Source: Bacteroidota bacterium (GTDB taxonomy: Bacteria > Bacteroidota > Bacteroidia > UBA8524). Taken from it: a stretch of 9,451 bases of DNA. This document shows positions 4,589-9,451 of the stretch, piece after piece. The translations under genes and the position numbers were made by a program. The stretch covers positions 955 through 10,405 of the forward strand of contig DQHT01000096.1 in NCBI GenBank assembly GCA_003531115.1. Reading direction: 5' to 3'. The notes under the pieces are model-generated. The model worked only from the letters and a program-made list of their open reading frames with translations, did not search any database and was not told the origin of the DNA. The number at the start of each line of letters is the position of its first letter. Within the stretch, counting starts at the first letter, position 1.

Positions 4589-5819
4589 ACAACTCCCCAA
4601 TCGTCCGCTCAATAATCCCACAACACTCCAGTACCTGCTCCTCAGTAATTACCAAAGGTGGTGCAAAACGAATGATATGCTCGTGGGTTTGTTTGGCTAA
4701 GAGTCCGTTTTTCATTAAGGCTAAGCACACATCCTTGGCGGTTTTTCCATCTCCAAAAGGATTGATCACAATGGCGTTGAGCAGTCCGCGGCCGCGAACG
4801 AGTTTGACCATTTCATAACGCTCAACCAGCGCCAGCATTTGTTCCCTGAAAATTTTACCCAATCGCTCGGCATTTTCGGCCAACTTTTCTTCTTTCACTA
4901 CCTCTAAAGCAGCCATGGCGACTTTGCAGGCTAATGGGTTACCGCCGAAGGTAGATCCATGCTGACCGGGTTTCAGGCTGAGCATCACTTCATTCGAACT
5001 TAAAACGGCCGAAACGGGAAGCACACCTCCTGAAAGGGCTTTACCCAAAATAAGGATATCGGGTTTTACGCCTTCCCAATCGCAGGCCAGCAATTTGCCG
5101 GTACGGGCTATCCCGGTTTGGACCTCATCGGCGATCATCAATACTTTATTCGCGCTGCAGATACGGCGAACACCAGTTAAATAGCCTTCATCGGGCATGA
5201 CCACTCCGGCTTCTCCCTGTATGGGTTCGAACATAAAGCCGGCTACATTCGGATCGGAACAGGCTTTTTCCAAAGCCGACAGGTCATTGTACGGGATAAT
5301 CTCATAACCGGGCATAAAGGGACCAAAATTGATGGTGCTGTCGGGATCAGTGCTGGAAGAAATAGCTCCCAGGGTCCTGCCCCAGAAATTGCCTTCCACA
5401 AAAACGATCTTCGCCTGGTTGGCTGGTATACCCTTGATTTCATAGCCCCAACGACGAGCCAGTTTTACGGCTGTTTCTCCGCCTTCTACACCTGAATTCA
5501 TGGGAAGTACGCGGTCATAGCCAAAATAGGAACAGATATATTCCTCGTATTCTCCCAATACATTATTATGAAACGCCCGGGATGTGAGGGTCAATACTTC
5601 GGCCTGGTCTTTTAAGGCCTGTATGATCTTCGGGTGGCAATGTCCCTGGTTCACCGCACTGTACGCCGAGAGAAAATCAAAATAGCGTTTGCCATCCACG
5701 TCCCATAAAAATACGCCTTCACCCCGCTCCAGGACTACCGGAAGAGGTTTATAATTGAATGCACCATACCGGTGCTCCAGTTCAATGGCGTGCCCGCTTT
5801 TTGTCATCTCGTCGATCAT
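4581..5819 (-). CDS. rocD: Ornithine--oxo-acid aminotransferase
   Basis: A 412-aa class-III PLP-dependent aminotransferase of normal family length. It converts L-ornithine and 2-oxoglutarate to glutamate-5-semialdehyde and glutamate in the cytoplasm, linking arginine/ornithine breakdown to proline and glutamate. Visible motifs are the substrate-end segment [13 protein letters not shown] (51-63), the cofactor loop [11 protein letters not shown] (107-117), D231-E-V-Q, the Schiff-base lysine K260 in I-L-G-K-A-L-S-G-G, and [10 protein letters not shown] (287-296). The N-terminal L-E-H-R-Y-G-A and [10 protein letters not shown] segments favour ornithine over acetylornithine specificity. The -7 box ends only 4 nt before the ATG at 5819, so the transcript may be leaderless, or translation may start at M5 (5807). 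It is divergent from the T9SS protein gene. Confidence 0.96.
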   Translation of the reverse strand: MIDEMTKSGHAIELEHRYGAFNYKPLPVVLERGEGVFLWDVDGKRYFDFLSAYSAVNQGHCHPKIIQALKDQAEVLTLTSRAFHNNVLGEYEEYICSYFGYDRVLPMNSGVEGGETAVKLARRWGYEIKGIPANQAKIVFVEGNFWGRTLGAISSSTDPDSTINFGPFMPGYEIIPYNDLSALEKACSDPNVAGFMFEPIQGEAGVVMPDEGYLTGVRRICSANKVLMIADEVQTGIARTGKLLACDWEGVKPDILILGKALSGGVLPVSAVLSSNEVMLSLKPGQHGSTFGGNPLACKVAMAALEVVKEEKLAENAERLGKIFREQMLALVERYEMVKLVRGRGLLNAIVINPFGDGKTAKDVCLALMKNGLLAKQTHEHIIRFAPPLVITEEQVLECCGIIERTIGELSE

Positions 5820-5823
5820 TGTA

Positions 5824-5852
5824 CAAAGGTACGCCTTTCGCTGAAAGGCAAA
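5824..5852 (-). promoter_or_regulatory. rocD promoter, Bacteroidota type
   Basis: On the minus strand a TTTG (5849-5852, the end of a T6G run) is followed after 17 nt by TACCTTTG (5824-5831), a good match to the Bacteroidota -33 TTTG / -7 TAnnTTTG promoter. The transcription start would fall at or within a few bases of the rocD ATG at 5819. Confidence 0.6.
5833..5849. promoter_or_regulatory. Perfect palindrome in the rocD promoter spacer, candidate operator
   Basis: GCCTTTC (5833-5839) and GAAAGGC (5843-5849) form a perfect 7-bp inverted repeat with a 3-bp spacer. It sits exactly between the -33 and -7 elements of rocD and upstream of the divergent gene. This position is typical of a repressor operator. 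The regulator is unknown. Confidence 0.45.
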
Positions 5853-5868
5853 AAACCCCCAATTCCTG

Positions 5869-5876
5869 TATATTTG
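5869..5876 (+). promoter_or_regulatory. Candidate -7 box of the T9SS protein gene
   Basis: TATATTTG fits TAnnTTTG and lies 4 nt before the ATG at 5881, which would imply a very short or absent leader. No -33 TTG is found at normal spacing, so it is weaker than the rocD promoter opposite. Confidence 0.35.
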
Positions 5877-5880
5877 TAGT

Positions 5881-7710
5881 ATGCGAAATTTCTTCTCTTC
5901 TGCTGTGCTGATGCTCCTGACTTTGTCTGTTGTGCAGGCTCAGGAAGCAACTCCCCGAACCGGAAAAATTGGTTTAAAAAAAGTGATCCATTTTTCGAAC
6001 GAAGCGCCGGATTTCGATCCCAGTGTTCAGCAAATCGAGAAGATCCCTGCTCCTGCGGGAGATTATGAATTGAAAAAACAATATATCGATAGCCTGCGCA
6101 AAGCCGAAGGAAAAAAAAGCGGTTTCCGGGAACATAAAACAGCGGCCCCTGCCCCTGCCCTTGGAATTGTTTTTAATGGAAATGTCAGCTCGGGCACCCC
6201 GAACGACAACGACATGTGCATTGGCAATAATGGATTTGTGATCAGTGTAGTAAACAGCACCCTGTTCGTTTATGATTCAACAGGAAAGATAAAAAAAACA
6301 GGCTCCCTCGCCTTTTTTGCCAAAGAACTGGGAACCCTCGACCGTTCTTTCGACCCGCGTGTGTCGTACGACCCCAATAACGACCGCTTTATTGCTGTTT
6401 TTTTAAACGGATCGACAAGCGCCACCAATACGCCTATCGTTGCCTTTTCGCAAAGCAATGACCCTACAGGAGCCTGGAATTTCTATCAATTGCCCGGGAA
6501 TCCATACAACGATACTTCCTGGTCGGATTACCCGATCATCAGCCTGAGTGGCAGCGACCTTTTTCTTACCCTAAACCTTTTACAGGATGACAAAGGCTGG
6601 AAAGACGGCTTCCGCCAGAGCATCATCTGGCAAATGGACCTCGCAGACGGTTATGCCGGCGACTCCATCGATCATATCCTCTGGAACAATATCAGCTACC
6701 AGGGAAAACCGGTATGGAGCATTTGTCCTTCGCAGGGAGGTATGAAACCCGAAGGAACACAGAGTTACTTTTTATCCGTTCGTCCCGGAGACCTCAGCAA
6801 CGACAGTTTGTTTATCCATACCATCAGCAACTCGGTAGCCTCAGGAAGCGCTACCTTAACGACCAAATATGTGCGTTGCAGTCAGCCCTATGGATTACCC
6901 CCCTCGGCCGAACAACCCGATGGCCAATTATTAGAAACCAATGATGCCCGCGTATTAACGGCCATGCACCAAAACGGTTTGATCCATTTTGCCGGAAATA
7001 CCCGCGACTTTCAGAACAATGCGTCGGGCATTTATTATGGCGTGGTTGACCCAACCCTGGGAGATGCCAAACTGACCATCCTGAGTTACGATACCCTTGA
7101 CCTGGGTTATCCGGATATTGCCTATGCAGGTTCCGGAAAAGGAGATGATCATACCGCCATACTCACGGTTTCCCATGTTTCTCCGAATACCTTTCCGGGG
7201 ACTTCGGTGGTATTGATGAACTATTCCGGACAGTTTTCTCCGTTAACCCGGGTTAAAGTGGGACTGGATAATATTGATGTGCTGATCGACACCTTTGAAC
7301 GTTGGGGCGATTATACCGGTATTCAGCGCAAATACAACGAAGACCGTGCTTACTGGTTATCAGGGAATTATGGCGACCGCATCAACCGTACCACTATAGC
7401 TAAAGTGAGCAATATGGATCCGACTTTGTCTGTACCCGCATCGCTTACGCCTTCAGAAGTGATCCTGTATCCGAATCCTTCCCTTGATTATTTCGAGGTG
7501 GAGTTCGAACTGGAACAAAAGCAGGATCTGCGTTTCCGGGTGATCGACCTGCAGGGAAAAGAGATCACGGTTTTGCATGAAGAACGGGTGAAATCAGGAA
7601 CCAACCGCTTCCGTTTTGCCACGACGCCTCTCCCGGCAGGGACCTATATTTTAGTGATCGAATCCGGAACACAAAACATCCATAGCGAACGTTTTGTCGT
7701 GGTAAAGTAA
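5881..7710 (+). CDS. Secreted protein with T9SS C-terminal sorting domain
   Basis: A 609-aa protein with a Sec signal peptide (M-R-N-F-F, hydrophobic 8-18, probable cleavage after V-V-Q-A or V-Q-A-Q, about 20-21). The last ~80 residues form a type-A T9SS sorting domain: V-I-L-Y-P-N-P-S (527-534), F-R-V-I-D-L-Q-G-K (552-560), [10 protein letters not shown] (584-593) and a terminal F-V-V-V-K. The protein should therefore cross the outer membrane by type IX secretion and be released or surface-attached. The body (about 95-515) has blade-like segments such as [14 protein letters not shown] (157-170) and W-G-D-Y-T-G-I-Q (475-482), suggestive of a beta-propeller. I see no catalytic motif and do not know its substrate. 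It diverges from rocD and is followed by dprA 74 nt later. Confidence 0.9.
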   Translation: MRNFFSSAVLMLLTLSVVQAQEATPRTGKIGLKKVIHFSNEAPDFDPSVQQIEKIPAPAGDYELKKQYIDSLRKAEGKKSGFREHKTAAPAPALGIVFNGNVSSGTPNDNDMCIGNNGFVISVVNSTLFVYDSTGKIKKTGSLAFFAKELGTLDRSFDPRVSYDPNNDRFIAVFLNGSTSATNTPIVAFSQSNDPTGAWNFYQLPGNPYNDTSWSDYPIISLSGSDLFLTLNLLQDDKGWKDGFRQSIIWQMDLADGYAGDSIDHILWNNISYQGKPVWSICPSQGGMKPEGTQSYFLSVRPGDLSNDSLFIHTISNSVASGSATLTTKYVRCSQPYGLPPSAEQPDGQLLETNDARVLTAMHQNGLIHFAGNTRDFQNNASGIYYGVVDPTLGDAKLTILSYDTLDLGYPDIAYAGSGKGDDHTAILTVSHVSPNTFPGTSVVLMNYSGQFSPLTRVKVGLDNIDVLIDTFERWGDYTGIQRKYNEDRAYWLSGNYGDRINRTTIAKVSNMDPTLSVPASLTPSEVILYPNPSLDYFEVEFELEQKQDLRFRVIDLQGKEITVLHEERVKSGTNRFRFATTPLPAGTYILVIESGTQNIHSERFVVVK

Positions 7711-7784
7711 AATCTTTGTCAGCTTTTTGTCAAACTCCTTCCTGCCTCTTGTAAGGGTTCCGGCTTCTTTGGAACTTGGCTGTG

Positions 7785-8885
7785 ATGGATAATGAAGAGC
7801 TTTTTTATACGGTCGCTTTGACCATGATCCCTGACGTTGGACCCATTATTTCGCGGAATTTACTGGCTTATGCCGGTAGTGCGAAGGCTGTGTTCGAATT
7901 TTCAAAAAGTCGCCTGGAAAAAGTGCCAGGGGTCGGTCCGCTTACAGCTGAGCGCGTGGCAGCATTTAAAGACTTTAAGCGTGTAGAAAAGCAACTGAAA
8001 TTTGCCGAAAACGCTGACGTACGTATCCTTCGTTTTCATCAGGCCGATTTTCCCCAACGACTCAAACGCAATCACGATGCCCCCCTGCTCCTTTATTTCC
8101 GCGGAAATGCGAATCTCAATGCCCCGCGCCTGATCAGCATCGTCGGGACCCGGCAATGCAGCGAGGAGGCAAAGGCCTTTACCGAAAATTTTGTGCGCGA
8201 CCTGCAGGGCTTAAATTGTACTGTGGTGAGTGGACTGGCTTATGGTATCGATATCCATGCACACCGGGCCGCGGTAAAAAACGGGATCTGTACAATCGGG
8301 GTGGTGGCCCATGGATTGGATAAGATTTATCCATCGAGCCATTCGAAAACCATGCACGACATGTACCCGAATGGAGGCATGCTTACTGAATATCCGATAG
8401 AAACCCGTCCTGACAGGGAGAATTTCCCCAGCCGCAACCGCATTGTCGCTGGAATTTGTGATGCCACCATCGTAGTAGAGACCCCTTTTAAAGGAGGCGC
8501 GATGATCACCGCCTATTTGGCCCATTCCTATAACCGGGAAGTTTTTGCTGTACCGGGAAGGGTTGGCGATCCCAAAAAAGAAGGAACCCATTTCCTTATC
8601 AAAAAAAACAAAGCTGCATTGTTGGAGTCGGCGGATGATCTGTTAAACTATATGGGCTGGGACAAAAACCCCGTTGAGCAACACCGGCAATTGCAACTGG
8701 AACTAACTCCATCAGAAAATATCCTGCTGGAACTGTTTGAACAAAAGGCAAAATGGCATATTGATGATCTGAACATCCATGAGGCGATCTCTTCGAGCGA
8801 CCTGTCGTTAAACTTGTTGGAATTGGAAATGAAAGGGTTGATCCGGGGATTGCCGGGCAAGGTATACCAAAAGGTGGAAGGGTGA
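7785..8885 (+). CDS. dprA: DNA-processing protein DprA
   Basis: A 366-aa DprA/Smf protein, which binds incoming single-stranded DNA during natural transformation and loads RecA. In order it has an N-terminal helix-hairpin-helix/SAM-like region with V-P-G-V-G-P-L-T-A-E-R (47-57), a Rossmann-like core with S-I-V-G-T-R (118-123), S-G-L-A-Y-G-I-D (149-156), F-P-S-R-N-R-I-V-A-G (214-223), K-G-G-A-M-I-T-A (236-243) and V-P-G-R (256-259), and a C-terminal winged-helix-like domain (about 305-366). Length and motif set are complete. Three in-frame starts lie close together (TTG 7776, GTG 7782, ATG 7785); ATG 7785 is chosen because the family normally begins a few residues before L-F-Y-T-V-A-L. GGAA at 7771-7774 is a modest ribosome-binding site. 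A hairpin repeat begins one base after the stop codon. Confidence 0.95.
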   Translation: MDNEELFYTVALTMIPDVGPIISRNLLAYAGSAKAVFEFSKSRLEKVPGVGPLTAERVAAFKDFKRVEKQLKFAENADVRILRFHQADFPQRLKRNHDAPLLLYFRGNANLNAPRLISIVGTRQCSEEAKAFTENFVRDLQGLNCTVVSGLAYGIDIHAHRAAVKNGICTIGVVAHGLDKIYPSSHSKTMHDMYPNGGMLTEYPIETRPDRENFPSRNRIVAGICDATIVVETPFKGGAMITAYLAHSYNREVFAVPGRVGDPKKEGTHFLIKKNKAALLESADDLLNYMGWDKNPVEQHRQLQLELTPSENILLELFEQKAKWHIDDLNIHEAISSSDLSLNLLELEMKGLIRGLPGKVYQKVEG

Positions 8886-8886
8886 T

Positions 8887-8948
8887 TACCGTTCACTGAG
8901 CCCGTCGAAGTGAACGGTAGTGGGAACCAACACTCCCGGCCCTTCGAC
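8887..8948. repeat. TTCGAC hairpin repeat, copy 1 with tail
   Basis: A perfect 11-bp stem (8887-8897 with 8909-8919) around an 11-base loop, followed by a tail ending in CCCTTCGAC (8940-8948). Read in frame, the hairpin encodes F-T-E-P-V-E-V-N. It starts one base after the dprA stop, so it could also act as a transcript-end hairpin. The hairpin and tail together match copy 3, with a single indel between the two parts. Confidence 0.9.
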
Positions 8949-9008
8949 ACGGCGTGAGGTGTGTTCTAAGTCGTAAAATACGTTTGCCGGCTCAGGGACC
9001 GGGCAGGC

Positions 9009-9039
9009 ACCGTTCACTGAGCTCGTCGAAGTGAACGGT
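9009..9039. repeat. TTCGAC hairpin repeat, copy 2, upstream of the GIY-YIG gene
   Basis: A perfect 10-bp stem (9009-9018 with 9030-9039) around an 11-base loop. It is identical to the copy-1 hairpin except for C to T in the loop. It has no matching tail and ends 29 bp before the GIY-YIG start codon. Confidence 0.92.
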
Positions 9040-9068
9040 TTGGATATTAAGATTTAAAAAAAGTAATT

Positions 9069-9371
9069 ATGGAAGCACCTTGTATGTATATTTTAAAATG
9101 CAGTGATGGCAGCTATTATACGGGAAGTACCGTGGATTTGGAAAGGCGTCTAAGTGAACACGAAGCGGGAATGGCAGCGAACTATACTAAGAAGAGGTTA
9201 CCCGTTCAACTTGTGTATTTTGAAAGATTCGCTAATATTGGTGAGGCGTTCCGAAGAGAAAAGCAGGTTCAAGGTTGGAGTAGAAATAAAAAAGAGGCGC
9301 TGATCAATGGGAATTTTAACGAGCTAATCAGGTTATCGAAAAGTAAGTCCTCGGCCATAGGAAAAGAATAA
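9069..9371 (+). CDS. GIY-YIG nuclease family protein (UPF0213/YhbQ-like)
   Basis: A 100-aa single-domain GIY-YIG protein, the normal size for the UPF0213 group. The first motif half is M-Y-I (6-8) instead of G-I-Y, and the second is Y-T-G (17-19), as is usual in this group. It then has D-L-E-R-R-L-S-E-H (23-31) with the likely catalytic arginine, N-Y-T-K-K (38-42), and E-A-F-R-R-E-K-Q-V-Q-G-W-S-R (59-72), in which E64 is the expected metal ligand. All key residues are present, so nuclease activity is plausible; the target is unknown. The start codon follows an A-rich leader without a Shine-Dalgarno. The gene is flanked on both sides by copies of the TTCGAC hairpin repeat (29 bp upstream, 17 bp downstream), which suggests a link between nuclease and repeat. 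Confidence 0.93.
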   Translation: MEAPCMYILKCSDGSYYTGSTVDLERRLSEHEAGMAANYTKKRLPVQLVYFERFANIGEAFRREKQVQGWSRNKKEALINGNFNELIRLSKSKSSAIGKE

Positions 9372-9388
9372 CTGGTCGTGCTCAGGTC

Positions 9389-9448
9389 ACCGTTCACTGA
9401 GCCCGTCGAAGTGCCGGAAGTGGGTACTAAAACTAAAGTCCCTTCGAC
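9389..9448. repeat. TTCGAC hairpin repeat, copy 3, downstream of the GIY-YIG gene
   Basis: The left arm and loop are identical to copy 1, but the right arm has changed (AGTG then CCGG instead of AACGG), leaving only a short stem. A 30-base tail of the same length as in copy 1 follows, from AGTGGG to CCCTTCGAC (9440-9448). The window ends three bases later, so the element may continue. Confidence 0.85.
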
Positions 9449-9451
9449 TCG

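Noticed and set aside
8211..8591. 126-aa minus-strand ORF inside dprA
   Set aside because: It is a shadow of the strongly conserved dprA coding frame, has no recognisable domain, and has no independent start signals.

Overview
The window looks chromosomal and comes from a member of the Bacteroidota. Three things support this. The 609-aa secreted protein ends in a type IX secretion (T9SS) C-terminal domain. Several genes are preceded by the Bacteroidota -7 promoter box TAnnTTTG. Most genes lack a strong Shine-Dalgarno sequence. I cannot place it below phylum.

Layout. Positions 1-552 hold no gene but are rich in structure: a GNRA-capped hairpin within a candidate structured RNA, three REP-like hairpins, and thirteen phased 8-bp tandem units. 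Next come a Crp/Fnr-family regulator (553-1119, +), a duplicated GC-rich segment, and a complete-looking IS256-family insertion sequence (about 1282-2669) with its transposase on the minus strand.

Positions 2692-4540 form an accessory block, all on the minus strand. It holds an acidic protein resembling DUF6557, the N-terminal third of a YhcG/DUF1016-type PDDEXK nuclease (broken), an unrecognised lipoprotein, and a 58-aa N-terminal fragment of a HigA-type antitoxin that ends before its HTH domain. The block lies between the IS and the 3' end of rocD and looks like a site of repeated insertion and deletion.

The right half is more ordinary: ornithine aminotransferase (rocD, -), diverging over a 61-bp promoter region from the T9SS cargo protein (+), then dprA (+) and a 100-aa GIY-YIG nuclease (+). 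Copies of a hairpin repeat that reads as F-T-E-P-V-E-V-N when translated lie just after dprA and on both sides of the GIY-YIG gene. That nuclease-plus-hairpin arrangement is the best candidate here for an under-described mobile unit. The genes do not form one pathway: RocD serves arginine/ornithine catabolism, DprA serves DNA uptake and recombination, and the rest are regulatory, mobile or accessory.
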